Below, in pieces: positions 34,211 to 43,337 of a stretch of DNA of 64,000 nt (position 1 is the first letter of the stretch; the number at the start of each line of letters is the position of its first letter). The stretch comes from Balneolaceae bacterium (lineage in GTDB: Bacteria; Bacteroidota; Rhodothermia; Balneolales; Balneolaceae). The notes under the pieces are model-generated. The model worked only from the letters and a program-made list of their open reading frames with translations, had not been told where the DNA came from and searched no databases. The position numbers and the translations under genes were made by a program. Where the stretch lies: NCBI GenBank assembly GCA_034521445.1, contig JAXHMM010000006.1:558001-622000 (forward strand), in the 5' to 3' direction.

Positions 34211-35215
34211 ATGGCTGTTTTTATGACCGGGGCAACCGGGTATATCGGGTCCGTGCTGCTGCAGCAGCTATTGGACGAGGGAGAAACCGTGCATGTGCTG
34301 TACCGCCCCTCCTCCTTCGACAAGGTGGACTTGTCCCGTAGCCGCATACGGCCTTTCAGGGGCGATCTGTTGGATGTCGCCAGCCTGCAGCGTGCCATGC
34401 GGGATTGCAACCAGGTATATCACATGGCCGCCTATGCACGTGTCTGGGCGGAGGATCCATCCGCGTTCTACCGGGTGAACGTCCAGGGAACTCGGAATGT
34501 ATTGGAGACGGCACAAAAGCTGCAAGTCCGAAAGGTGGTGTTAACCTCCTCCGCCGCTACCCTGCCCGCCTCATCCGATGGCCGACCGGTGGATGAATCG
34601 GCGACGGATCCGGAATTTGAGACCGAGTATGCACGCACCAAGCACCAGGCGGAAGAGGAAGCCATAGGTTTCAATGAGAAAGGATTGCCTACGGTCATCG
34701 TAAATCCTCCTCGGGTCTACGGGCCGGGCCTGATGTCGGAAAGCAACGCTGTCACCCGATTGGTTAAATGGTATCTGGAAGGGAAATGGAGGTTTTTGCC
34801 CGGGGATGGGGACGTTGTCGGCAATTATGTCTATGTGGAGGACGTCGCCGGGGGACACCGGCGGGCGATGGAGCATGGAAGGCCCGGGGAGAGATACATT
34901 CTGGGAGGCGATAACGTTTCCCTGCGCGAACTGCTCCACCTGGTGGGAGAGGTTAGTCGCAAGCATCGCCGCATGATATCCATACCGGTTCCGCTTGTTA
35001 TGGGAATTGCCAGGTTTGAAATGTGGAAAGCCGATCTTCTCGGACGCTCGCCCCTCATCACGCCCCAGTGGGTAAAAAATTATCTCAAGGACTCACCTCT
35101 GAGTTCGGAGAAGGCCCGGCAGGAGTTGGGATATACGCCGATTCCCTTGCGTGAGGGACTCAGGCGTACAGTCGACTGGCTCAGGAGGGAGTTTCCCCAT
35201 CTGCCTCACGTGTAA
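34211..35215 (+). CDS. NAD-dependent epimerase/dehydratase (dihydroflavonol-reductase-like)
   Basis: 334 residues of extended SDR type: T-G-A-T-G-Y-I-G at 6-13, L-T-S-S-A-A-T-L-P (Ser), Y-A-R-T-K-H (Tyr/Lys) and V-N-P-P-R-V-Y-G-P-G. This subgroup includes dihydroflavonol 4-reductase and 3-beta-HSD-like proteins, and the substrate cannot be inferred. The close spacing to the upstream SDR suggests two steps of a small reductive pathway. Confidence 0.88.
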   Translation: MAVFMTGATGYIGSVLLQQLLDEGETVHVLYRPSSFDKVDLSRSRIRPFRGDLLDVASLQRAMRDCNQVYHMAAYARVWAEDPSAFYRVNVQGTRNVLETAQKLQVRKVVLTSSAATLPASSDGRPVDESATDPEFETEYARTKHQAEEEAIGFNEKGLPTVIVNPPRVYGPGLMSESNAVTRLVKWYLEGKWRFLPGDGDVVGNYVYVEDVAGGHRRAMEHGRPGERYILGGDNVSLRELLHLVGEVSRKHRRMISIPVPLVMGIARFEMWKADLLGRSPLITPQWVKNYLKDSPLSSEKARQELGYTPIPLREGLRRTVDWLRREFPHLPHV

Positions 35216-35261
35216 AGGATGACAGCACGGGACTGGGTGCCCGGTCGGTTTTTACTCCCGC

Positions 35262-35684
35262 TTACGGCACCACGATCTGCTGCGGCCGGTCCACGATAAT
35301 CTGCGGGATGCCCTCGTGCATTTCTACCATGCCGGTGACGCAGATTTTTCGGTTTTCGTACTGCCGTTCGGGCGCACTTGCCCACCGCGTGCGGTCCTCT
35401 CCCCAAATGACCGCCGTGAATGTCTGGTTGGGATAGGCCCGCCCCAGGTTCAGGAAGGTCGGCGCCCCGTCAACCTGCGACAGATAGTTGGCGGAAGACA
35501 CTTCCCCGCAGACTTCGACGCTGCTGCCCACATACTGGTCGGCCTCGGACGCTTCAATGCGTTCTGCCGGTCCGGCGGAGCTGCTCGCAGAGGAGTCCGG
35601 CGAATACACCCGGTATAAGAGGTAGCCTGCCGCGAGGAGCGCGATAGCCAGGATCCATACGATATTTTTTGCTCGGTCGCTCAT
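35262..35684 (-). CDS. Membrane-anchored OB-fold protein
   Basis: 140 residues: an N-terminal transmembrane anchor (about 8-25), a Ser-rich linker, then an OB-fold-like domain (V-G-S-S-V-E-V-C-G-E-V, T-F-L-N-L-G-x-x-Y-P-N-Q-T-F-T-A-V-I-W, I-C-V-T-G-M-V, then I-P-Q-I-I-V). The pattern matches nucleic-acid-binding or cobalt-chelatase-type OB domains found in small periplasmic proteins. Function unknown. The 242-bp gap to the MFS gene shows nothing recognisable. Confidence 0.7.
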   Translation of the reverse strand: MSDRAKNIVWILAIALLAAGYLLYRVYSPDSSASSSAGPAERIEASEADQYVGSSVEVCGEVSSANYLSQVDGAPTFLNLGRAYPNQTFTAVIWGEDRTRWASAPERQYENRKICVTGMVEMHEGIPQIIVDRPQQIVVP

Positions 35685-35926
35685 GCCGGGTAATTCCCAG
35701 ATTTTTTACACGAGAATCCAGAACAAGGTAAAAAAAACGTGAGGGATTCATGAAATACAGGATCCAAATGCTCGGGGCACAATCCGGATGTGTTCTTACC
35801 TGACCGGGATAATCCGTACCTTGGGCGGTTTCCGAAATGGTCCGGGTGGGCGCTGCGTTGTGTCCTCCTGAAAGGAAAAATTAAATACTCATCCGCACTC
35901 TGTGCCGGGAAGAGGTCCCGGCCGCT

Positions 35927-37162
35927 ATGTCCTTCTCCGAAAAACGGCAAAATTTCTTCATCATCTTCTCGCTCTGGCTGCTCGTTTTTGCCGCCAGCAG
36001 CCAGATCATGATCATCGCCCCCATCCTGCCACGCATCAGCGAACAGCTGGCGGTATCTCAGGCCTTGCTGGGCACCCTGGTGACGGCCTACGCGCTGATG
36101 GTGGGGATATGCGCCCTCATCACGGGTCCCATTTCCGACAAGGTGGGACGGCGCAAGATCCTGCTGGCAGGCACGGGACTGATGGCCCTGGCTCTACTTC
36201 TGCACTGGTTTGTGGCTGGATTTTTCTCCTTTCTGCTGGTGCGTGGACTGGCCGGCGCCGCGGGCGGTATTTTGAGCGGTTCGGCCGTATCCTACGTGGG
36301 AGACTGGTTTCCCTACAACCGGCGGGGTTGGGCCAACGGCTGGATCATGAGCGGCATTGCGATGGGACAGATTCTGGGGGTGCCCATCGGCACGGTACTG
36401 GCGGAGTACTTCGGCTTCCGTTCGCCTTTCCTGGCCTTCGCCATCCTGATGGGCGGCGCCCTCGTGCTCATCTACTTTACCGTGCCGCAGCCGGACGTGG
36501 AGCTGCAACGCCGGCGGCTGACCGTGGGCAGTACGATCCGCAAGTACCTGATCATGCTGCGCAAACCGGAAATTGCCGCCGCCAGCATCTGCTATCTGCT
36601 GATGTTTCTGAGCATATCGGTGTACGTGATATATCTTCCCACCTGGCTGGAGTCTACCTTTGGGGTTTCGGGCAACGCCATTGCCACCCTCTTTTTCGTC
36701 GGCGGCATCGCCAACGTGATCACGGGTCCCCAGGCCGGCAAGCTGTCGGACCGCTGGGGACGAAAAAGCATCATCATCGCCTCCTGTACGGGACTGGCTG
36801 CCGTTATGGTGGTTACCGTGCCCCTGGTGCAGTCATTCTGGATTGCCTATCCGCTATTTTTCGTGACCATGGCGCTGGTAGCCATGCGCATCAGTCCCTT
36901 CCAGGCCCTTACCACCGAACTGGTCAAGTCCAGCAAGCGGGGCACCCTTATGAGTCTGCTGGTGGCTATTGGACAGGTGGGCTATGGGCTGGGAGGCTCC
37001 CTCGCCGGCCCGGCCTACGTCAGCTACGGCTACCTGAGCAACACCGTCATCGCCGCGGCCATGATCCTGGCAATGGCCGTACTTGTGTGGCGTTTCCTTC
37101 CTGAACCGGACCTGGAGGGACCGCCGCAGGAGACCGCTCCCGCCGTGGAGGCTGCCGAGTAG
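35927..37162 (+). CDS. MFS transporter (drug/metabolite efflux type)
   Basis: 411 residues, 12 hydrophobic helices. MFS motif A appears as G-P-I-S-D-K-V-G-R-R-K between helices 2 and 3 and again, degenerate, as K-L-S-D-R-W-G-R-K in the second half. The R-G-L-A-G-A-A-G-G motif-B-like stretch suggests a proton-driven antiporter of the DHA1 group. Substrate unknown. It converges with the DksA-like gene. Confidence 0.9.
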   Translation: MSFSEKRQNFFIIFSLWLLVFAASSQIMIIAPILPRISEQLAVSQALLGTLVTAYALMVGICALITGPISDKVGRRKILLAGTGLMALALLLHWFVAGFFSFLLVRGLAGAAGGILSGSAVSYVGDWFPYNRRGWANGWIMSGIAMGQILGVPIGTVLAEYFGFRSPFLAFAILMGGALVLIYFTVPQPDVELQRRRLTVGSTIRKYLIMLRKPEIAAASICYLLMFLSISVYVIYLPTWLESTFGVSGNAIATLFFVGGIANVITGPQAGKLSDRWGRKSIIIASCTGLAAVMVVTVPLVQSFWIAYPLFFVTMALVAMRISPFQALTTELVKSSKRGTLMSLLVAIGQVGYGLGGSLAGPAYVSYGYLSNTVIAAAMILAMAVLVWRFLPEPDLEGPPQETAPAVEAAE

Positions 37163-37180
37163 CCAGTCGCGCTCTCCCGG

Positions 37181-37510
37181 TCAGGCGCAGTTGACGCACC
37201 GGGAGGTCCAGGGCATGAACTTCAGGCGGCCGGTGGCGATGTCTCCGCCGCACTTGAGACATCGGCCGTAGCTACCATCATCGATGCGCTCCAGTGCGCG
37301 TTCGAGCTTTTGAAGGCGGCTTTTTTGCTCCCGAAGCGCGGCGTCGTTGATCGTCTTGTTGTTGATTGCGTCCATCCGTGATAGCCTCCCGTAGGCGTTA
37401 TCAGGTTTTATGGGCTTGGTCAGCTCTTTCAGCTGGGCGATTTCCTCTTTGGTTTCCGTGATCTTGTCACGTACGATCGTCTCCAATTGCTCTTTCTCTT
37501 CCGGACTCAT
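37181..37510 (-). CDS. TraR/DksA-family zinc-finger protein
   Basis: 109 residues: coiled coil (about 1-75) and a C-terminal zinc finger with all four cysteines (C84, C87, C105, C108; R-C-L-K-C-G-G and R-C-V-N-C-A). R-M-D-A-I-N at the coiled-coil tip resembles the DksA D-x-x-D-A element. It probably acts on RNA polymerase in the stringent response. This is the intact counterpart of the cysteine-poor protein at 24347-24760. Confidence 0.88.
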   Translation of the reverse strand: MSPEEKEQLETIVRDKITETKEEIAQLKELTKPIKPDNAYGRLSRMDAINNKTINDAALREQKSRLQKLERALERIDDGSYGRCLKCGGDIATGRLKFMPWTSRCVNCA

Positions 37511-37663
37511 GACACGATGGTTAAATTCTGATCGGCTTTGAACAAAGTATACGGGGCCCGGCTGCCCCGTTCAACCTTCGCGGCCAGGGAATGATACCCT
37601 TTATGAAGTTGTAGTTGGTAGGTACATCTTCGTATGAACGCTTAAGGGAAATTAATCTGGAAT

Positions 37664-38140
37664 ATGACATCTGCTGGATTTTTGCGTACCGACGACGCCC
37701 GCACCACCCTCCTCATCCGCATTATGGTGGGGGCGGTTTTTCTCTCGGAAGGCGTACAGAAGTTTCTCTATCCCGCGCAGCGGGGTGTGGGACGCTTCGA
37801 GGGCATGGGATTTCCCGCACCCGAGTTCTTTGGCCCTTTCGTGGGTGCTGTGGAAATTGCAGCCGGAGCACTTATCCTGGCCGGCCTGCTCACCCGCGGC
37901 GGGGCCCTGCTCACCTTCCTGATCATGACGGTGGCCATCGTCGTCACCAAATTGCCCATCGTTTTTGGGACCAGCTTCGGGCCCTTCGTGCTACGGGACC
38001 TGGGCAGCTACGGCTTTTGGAGCATGGCCCATGAGATGCGCACCGACTGGGCCATGTGGCTGGGCAGCCTGTTTCTGATCGTCCGGGGAGGAGGGCGCTG
38101 GTCGCTTGACCGGAGGATAACGACTCGGAGGGGGGAGTAG
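37664..38140 (+). CDS. DoxX-family membrane protein
   Basis: 158 residues with four transmembrane helices and DoxX signatures: L-L-I-R-I-M-V-G-A-V-F-L-S-E-G-x-x-K-F in helix 1, F-V-G-A-V-E-I-A-A-G in helix 2 and L-T-R-G-G-A-L-L-T. DoxX proteins are linked to quinone or thiosulfate oxidation in some archaea, and to redox homeostasis in mycobacteria; the role here is open. Confidence 0.88.
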   Translation: MTSAGFLRTDDARTTLLIRIMVGAVFLSEGVQKFLYPAQRGVGRFEGMGFPAPEFFGPFVGAVEIAAGALILAGLLTRGGALLTFLIMTVAIVVTKLPIVFGTSFGPFVLRDLGSYGFWSMAHEMRTDWAMWLGSLFLIVRGGGRWSLDRRITTRRGE

Positions 38141-38249
38141 GAAGCGCAGGACATGACGGCGGACACCGCATGTAAAATATTATTTATGGTTGTCTTCGGG
38201 GCAGTGCAAAGCTTTATGCCACTCCTTTTTTCGTTATAATACATCGGCT

Positions 38250-38696
38250 ATGAAACGTGCCGTCACCATACTTCTGCTCTTGGTGCTCACTTACCAGTTT
38301 TTCGGAGCGGGATTCGTATATAACGTCTGGCTCTACTCCGTGAAGCAGCAGGTGAAGGAGAACCTGGAGCGTGAGCACCCTGATGAACGGAGCCTGTTGA
38401 AGCTTCCGGCGGCGTGGGAAGAGGACCCTCCCGATGATCTGCAGTGGCATCATGAGAAGGAGTTCCGCTACCGGGGACAGATGTACGATGTGATACGAAC
38501 CGAGCGGCACGGCGACCAGATCTGGTACTACGTGCACCACGACCGCGCCGAGACACGCCTGTTGGGCGGGCTGGCCCGCTATGTAAATGATTTCCTGAAT
38601 CAGCGCCCCGACAAACAGCGGCAGAATGTGCTGCTGGAGTCCATCCTGAAACAGCAGTTCCTTGTTGCCGGAAATCTGCGGGACACTGGACGTTGA
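38250..38696 (+). CDS. Hypothetical single-pass membrane protein
   Basis: 148 residues from the ATG at 38250, which is preferred to an upstream in-frame ATG because the anchor then begins directly (M-K-R-A-V-T-I-L-L-L-L-V-L-T). One N-terminal transmembrane segment is followed by a charged soluble domain with aromatic-rich beta stretches (F-R-Y-R-G-Q-M-Y-D-V-I, I-W-Y-Y-V-H-H-D). I do not recognise the family. It lies just upstream of a TonB-dependent receptor on the same strand; TATAAT stands 9 bp before the start. Confidence 0.6.
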   Translation: MKRAVTILLLLVLTYQFFGAGFVYNVWLYSVKQQVKENLEREHPDERSLLKLPAAWEEDPPDDLQWHHEKEFRYRGQMYDVIRTERHGDQIWYYVHHDRAETRLLGGLARYVNDFLNQRPDKQRQNVLLESILKQQFLVAGNLRDTGR

Positions 38697-38783
38697 GCCG
38701 ACGTGTATGGGCGTTTCCTGGGATCCTGCATACCTGGTATCCTCCGTTTTTCTCGACTTGGATCCGCCTCCCCCGCGCGCCTA

Positions 38784-38812
38784 GGTGATTCGGTCATTTC
38801 TTCCGAATCACC
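38784..38812. promoter_or_regulatory. Perfect 10-bp-stem hairpin 25 bp upstream of the TonB receptor
   Basis: GGTGATTCGG and CCGAATCACC pair perfectly around a 9-base loop (TCATTTCTT). No T-run follows, so it is not a standard terminator. It could be an operator or an mRNA leader structure controlling the receptor, or a stop for the gene before it. Confidence 0.55.
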
Positions 38813-38837
38813 CTGATAAACACCAGGATTTCCTACC

Positions 38838-41255
38838 ATGTACAAGAAGTATCTTCTAACGATGCTAGTGGCCATGCTTTGCATGTCGCCCGCCTTTGGG
38901 CAGACGGTGACGGTGGTCGACGGCGGAACAGAGAACCCCCTCCCCGGCGTAAATATCTACACGCCGGACCGCTCCCCCGCGGTTGCCACCGACCAGAACG
39001 GGCAGGCATCGCTTGACGCCTTTGAAAACGAGCAAACCATTATTTTCAGCTTTGTAGGCTACACCACCCTGCGTCTTTCCTGGCAGGAGGTGCAGGACCG
39101 CGACATGCACATCACCATGCGGATGAATTCCCTCTCCATGAGCCAGATGGTGGTGTCGTCCAGCCGTTGGGCGCAGGACACCCGTGAGGTGCCCGTGAGC
39201 ATCGAGCGGATTACTCCCGAACAGGTTCGCCTGCAGAATCCCCAGACGGCGGCCGACCTGCTGGGTGTCTCCAACGAGGTCTTCATCCAGAAGAGCCAGA
39301 TGGGCGGCGGCAGTCCCATGATCCGGGGCTTCGCCACCAACCGGGTGCTCCTGGTGGTGGACGGCGTGCGCATGAACAACGCCATTTTCCGCGGGGGCAA
39401 TCTGCAAAACGTTATCTCCCTGGACGCCAACGCCATCGCCAACACCGAGGTGGTGTTTGGACCCGGATCGGTGACCTACGGCAGCGACGCCGTTGGCGGG
39501 GTGATGAATTTTTCCACCCTTGATCCGCACCTGAGCCTCACGGGCGAGCCCCGTATTGAGGCCAACGCCCTTACGCGTATCTCCTCGGCCAACTGGGAGA
39601 AGACGGGTCATATCGACCTTAACCTGGGCTTTGAGAACTGGGGTTCGGTAACCAGCTTTACCTACACCGACTACCAGGACATGCGCATGGGCAGCGAGGG
39701 ACCCGAAGACTATGTGCGGGACGAGTTCGTGCGACGGGTTCAGGGCACCGACATGGTGCTGGACAACCCGCGGCCGGATATCCAGCGGCCCACCGGGTAT
39801 AACCAGTACAACCTGATGCAGAAATTTCGCCTGCGGCCAAATGAGAACTGGGACATGCAGCTGGGCATGCACTACTCCACCACCACCGACCTGCCGCGCT
39901 ACGACCGCCTTACCGAGCGTTCCGGCGACACCTACCCCAATGCCGAGTGGTACTACGGCCCCCAGCAGTGGCTGATGACCAACCTCAACAGCACCTGGTT
40001 TACCGAGTCGCCGCTCTTCGACCAGATCAAGACCACCCTGTCTTACCAGGACTACGAGGAGAGCCGCAACGACCGCGACTTCGGCGATCCCAGCCTGCGC
40101 AATAGAGAGGAGCACGTGCACGCATGGTCGCTTAACTTCGACTTTGAGAAACAGCTCAACGAGCAGAGTACTCTCTCCTATGGACTGGAGGGCGTCTGGA
40201 ACAAGGTCTACTCCGATGCGCACGTCACCAACATCGAGACAGGTGCCGTGTCGCCCACCTCCAGCCGTTATCCGGACGACTCCAGCTGGGAGTCCTATGC
40301 CGCCTTCCTCAACTACAAGAACAACCTGAGCGAAGCCGTCACGCTTACGGCCGGGGCGAGGTACAATCAGTACCTGGTGGAGGCCACCTTTACCGACCGG
40401 TTGGAGAATTTTCCCTTCGATCGGGCAGACATTAACAAGGGGGCGCTCACCGGCAGCATCGGGAGCGTTTTCCGCCCTTCGGAGACCTGGCAGATCAACG
40501 CCCATATCTCTACCGGATTCCGGGCGCCCAACATCGACGATGTCGGCAAGATCTTCGACTCCGAGCCGGGCTCGGTGGTTGTGCCCAATCCTGACCTGGA
40601 GCCGGAGTACGCCTACAATTTCGAGCTGGGCGTGCGCAAGGTGATCGAGGAGAAGCTGAAGATAGACGTGGCTGCCTACTACACCATCCTGGACAACGCC
40701 ATGGCGCGGCGCGACTTCACGCTCAACGGGCGTGACAGCGTGATGTACGACGGCACACTCAGCCAGGTGCAGGCCATCCAGAACGTGGCCTCGGCCACTG
40801 TACACGGCCTCCAGGCCAGCGTGGAGTGGCAGGTGGCGCCGACGCTGAACCTGAGCTCAAATATTAATTTCCAGGAGGGGGAGGAGGAGAACGCCGACGG
40901 CGGGAAGGAGCCTGTGCGCCACGTGGCACCCACGTTCGGCAGCACCCACCTCACATGGGAGCCGGGCCCGTGGAGCGTTGATCTCTATGCCGACTACAAC
41001 GGGGAGATCCCCTACGGCGACCTGGCGCCTTCGGAGCAGGGCAAGCCGCACCTCTACGCGCTCAATGCAAGCGGCAATCCCTACTCGCCCTCCTGGCATA
41101 CCTTCAACGTCAAGGCGAGCTACCGCTACTCGGAGGCCATCACCTTCAACTTCGGGGTGGAGAACATTACCGACCAGCGGTACCGGCCCTACTCATCGGG
41201 CATCGCCGCCAACGGGCGCAACGTGATCTTTGGCATCAGGGGCCATCTGAGGTGA
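38838..41255 (+). CDS. TonB-dependent outer-membrane receptor (heme/siderophore-receptor-like)
   Basis: 805 residues: signal peptide to about 21, an N-terminal carboxypeptidase-like beta domain (about 22-100), plug (M-I-R-G-F-A-T-N-R-V-L-L-V-V-D-G-V-R-M-N-N, G-S-D-A-V-G-G-V-M-N-F) and a barrel ending in an aromatic-poor R-G-H-L-R. The barrel carries G-F-R-A-P-N and N-P-D-L-E-P-E boxes like the FRAP and NPNL boxes of heme/hemoglobin receptors, but no histidine lies between them as in classic heme receptors. It imports an iron complex or another large ligand with TonB energy; the ligand is not settled. Confidence 0.88.
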   Translation: MYKKYLLTMLVAMLCMSPAFGQTVTVVDGGTENPLPGVNIYTPDRSPAVATDQNGQASLDAFENEQTIIFSFVGYTTLRLSWQEVQDRDMHITMRMNSLSMSQMVVSSSRWAQDTREVPVSIERITPEQVRLQNPQTAADLLGVSNEVFIQKSQMGGGSPMIRGFATNRVLLVVDGVRMNNAIFRGGNLQNVISLDANAIANTEVVFGPGSVTYGSDAVGGVMNFSTLDPHLSLTGEPRIEANALTRISSANWEKTGHIDLNLGFENWGSVTSFTYTDYQDMRMGSEGPEDYVRDEFVRRVQGTDMVLDNPRPDIQRPTGYNQYNLMQKFRLRPNENWDMQLGMHYSTTTDLPRYDRLTERSGDTYPNAEWYYGPQQWLMTNLNSTWFTESPLFDQIKTTLSYQDYEESRNDRDFGDPSLRNREEHVHAWSLNFDFEKQLNEQSTLSYGLEGVWNKVYSDAHVTNIETGAVSPTSSRYPDDSSWESYAAFLNYKNNLSEAVTLTAGARYNQYLVEATFTDRLENFPFDRADINKGALTGSIGSVFRPSETWQINAHISTGFRAPNIDDVGKIFDSEPGSVVVPNPDLEPEYAYNFELGVRKVIEEKLKIDVAAYYTILDNAMARRDFTLNGRDSVMYDGTLSQVQAIQNVASATVHGLQASVEWQVAPTLNLSSNINFQEGEEENADGGKEPVRHVAPTFGSTHLTWEPGPWSVDLYADYNGEIPYGDLAPSEQGKPHLYALNASGNPYSPSWHTFNVKASYRYSEAITFNFGVENITDQRYRPYSSGIAANGRNVIFGIRGHLR

Positions 41256-41299
41256 GTCTTTGACCCAGAGGATGCAGGGTCGGGACAGACGCGGCAACC

Positions 41300-43324
41300 C
41301 TATTCCGAGAAAATTTTGTGGGCAGACTGGACGGCCTCGCTGGGACCTACAAACACCACGTGATCCCCTGCGTTAATGACGGTCCCTCCACGGGGCACGA
41401 CAAAGGTGCCTTCACGGATAACAGCGGCCACCACGCATTGATCCGGGATTTCAATTTCCTGGATGGGGCGGCCGACTATCTTGCCATCATCGGGTACTTT
41501 CATGTCGATCAGGCTGGCAATCCCGCTTTCGATCTCGAACAGCTCGGCCACCTCGGGACGATCCAGGTGGTTCTCCACCATGGCCGCGGTGGCGTAGGGG
41601 GCGCTGATGCAGACGATGCCCTGGTCTTCCAACAGGGAGACGTAGGAGGGATCTCTTACGATGGCGATGACGTGGTGGATACCCAGGCGCCGTGCCTGCA
41701 TGGCCATGATGGAGTTGCGTTCCTCGTCGTTGGTAGCGGCGATGGCAACGTCCATTTTCTGGGGCTCCACCTGCTCGAGGATCTCCTGCTTGGTGCCGTC
41801 GCCCTGGTAAATAGGCACATTGTATCTGCGCTCGAGTTCTTCGCAGCGGTCCCCGTCCTGTTCTATAAAGGTTAACTGGTACTCAGAAGAGCGGAAAACC
41901 ATTCGGAATTCGTCCTGCTTGAGCAGGCGGTCGGCGATGTTGCTGCCGAGATTTCCTCCGCCGATAACTAGCACGTTCATATGAGGCCTCCAGTATGCTT
42001 TGATTTTGATTCGTATGCGTTTGAGGAGATCTGGCGCGCCGCTCAGATCCGTCCTGTTGCCTGGTTGCAACAGGTATAACACGCCGCCCACCACCGTAAG
42101 GCCGCCTCCCAACATGAGGCTCTGCGGGTCAAGCGTGGGAACGAAAAACCAGCATGCGATCATGCCGACAATGGGCACGAGGGGGTAGAGGACAATTTTA
42201 AACGGCCGCCGGAGGTTGGGCATGCGCCGGTGCATGGCGATGACCGCGTAGTTCACGATGCCGATCGCTACAAGGTAACCGAAACTGCTGGCCGAAGCGA
42301 GCAGACGCACGATTCCGGTCGCCCCGAGCAGGGTCACAAGTATGGCGCAGGTGACCAGCGCGATATGGGGCGTGCGGTAGGTTTTGTGAAGCCGGGCGAA
42401 TATTTCCGGAAAATACCCGTCTCTCCCCAGTGCAAACAGCACCCGGGAGCTGGCCCCCAGGGTGACACTGAAGGCGGAGAGACTCGCCATGATGGTGGCT
42501 ATGATGCCCGCCCAGCGGCCCCACGTGCCGAAGAGGTGGTCTGCAACAAAAATGAAGGGTGTGCTGGTCTGGGCAAGTTCGGTGTAGTGCACCACGCCCA
42601 TCATGACCCAGAGCAGGAGCACATAGATTGCGATGCCTACGAACAGGGTAATGAGGATGGCTCGGGGAATGGTTTTGGCGGGTTCGACGATCTCCTCTGC
42701 TGCCACGGTGATCAGGTCGAAACCCACGTAGGAAATGTAGATCAGTCCCATGGTGGGGATCAACGGATCAAGTCCCATGGGCGCAATCGGGTCCAGGTTG
42801 GCCGGTTCAACCTGGAAGGCACCCAGTACGCCCACCCCCACCAGTACAATAAGCTCCACAATGTTCATGACGGTGATGACCATCAGGGCCTCGCTCTGCC
42901 CCCGCAGGTTGGTCAGGGTAAAAAGTGCGGCGACGGCCAGGACGATGAGGGCGACGCTCAGGTCAGGCAGAAAATAGGCATTCACCGTGTAGGCGAAAAT
43001 CACGGCGTAAAGCGAGCAGGCAAAGGTGTTGCCGATCCAGAAAAACCAGCCGGTGAGAAAGGCGACAGGACGGGGGAGGGTGCGGTTGGTAAAGGAGTAT
43101 CCTCCGCCTGCGATGGGGATGGCGGCTCCAAGTTCGCTGTAGCTGAGGGCGGTAAAAAGGGTAAGCACTCCCATGGCCAGGTAGGCGATAATCCCCAGGG
43201 GCCCGGCCGACTCGGCCACGACGCTGGGCAGGGCGAAAACTCCGGGTCCCATCATTGCGCCGATGCCGATCATCACCGCCATAAACAGGCCGATGTTTCG
43301 CTTGAAGCCGGAACGTTCTGCCAT
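41300..43324 (-). CDS. APC-superfamily amino-acid/ion transporter fused to an RCK (TrkA) module
   Basis: 674 residues. The first 440 form an APC transporter with about 12 helices, opening M-M-G-P-G-V-F-A-L-P (the unwound helix-1 G-x-G-x-F type motif). From M449 a TrkA-N domain starts (V-L-V-I-G-G-G-N-L-G-S-N) with acidic ribose ligand F-I-E-Q-D, followed by a TrkA-C domain. Fusion to a regulator of K+ conductance suggests transport gated by nucleotide, as in APC-type potassium importers; the cargo is unknown. The K+ channel upstream on the same strand, 13 bp away, is probably in one operon. Confidence 0.85.
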   Translation of the reverse strand: MAERSGFKRNIGLFMAVMIGIGAMMGPGVFALPSVVAESAGPLGIIAYLAMGVLTLFTALSYSELGAAIPIAGGGYSFTNRTLPRPVAFLTGWFFWIGNTFACSLYAVIFAYTVNAYFLPDLSVALIVLAVAALFTLTNLRGQSEALMVITVMNIVELIVLVGVGVLGAFQVEPANLDPIAPMGLDPLIPTMGLIYISYVGFDLITVAAEEIVEPAKTIPRAILITLFVGIAIYVLLLWVMMGVVHYTELAQTSTPFIFVADHLFGTWGRWAGIIATIMASLSAFSVTLGASSRVLFALGRDGYFPEIFARLHKTYRTPHIALVTCAILVTLLGATGIVRLLASASSFGYLVAIGIVNYAVIAMHRRMPNLRRPFKIVLYPLVPIVGMIACWFFVPTLDPQSLMLGGGLTVVGGVLYLLQPGNRTDLSGAPDLLKRIRIKIKAYWRPHMNVLVIGGGNLGSNIADRLLKQDEFRMVFRSSEYQLTFIEQDGDRCEELERRYNVPIYQGDGTKQEILEQVEPQKMDVAIAATNDEERNSIMAMQARRLGIHHVIAIVRDPSYVSLLEDQGIVCISAPYATAAMVENHLDRPEVAELFEIESGIASLIDMKVPDDGKIVGRPIQEIEIPDQCVVAAVIREGTFVVPRGGTVINAGDHVVFVGPSEAVQSAHKIFSE

Positions 43325-43337
43325 TTGCCTTTATCGT

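Noticed and set aside
38865-40805. 646-codon reverse frame opposite the TonB receptor
   Set aside because: Shadow of a gene with clear signal peptide, plug and barrel motifs on the forward strand.
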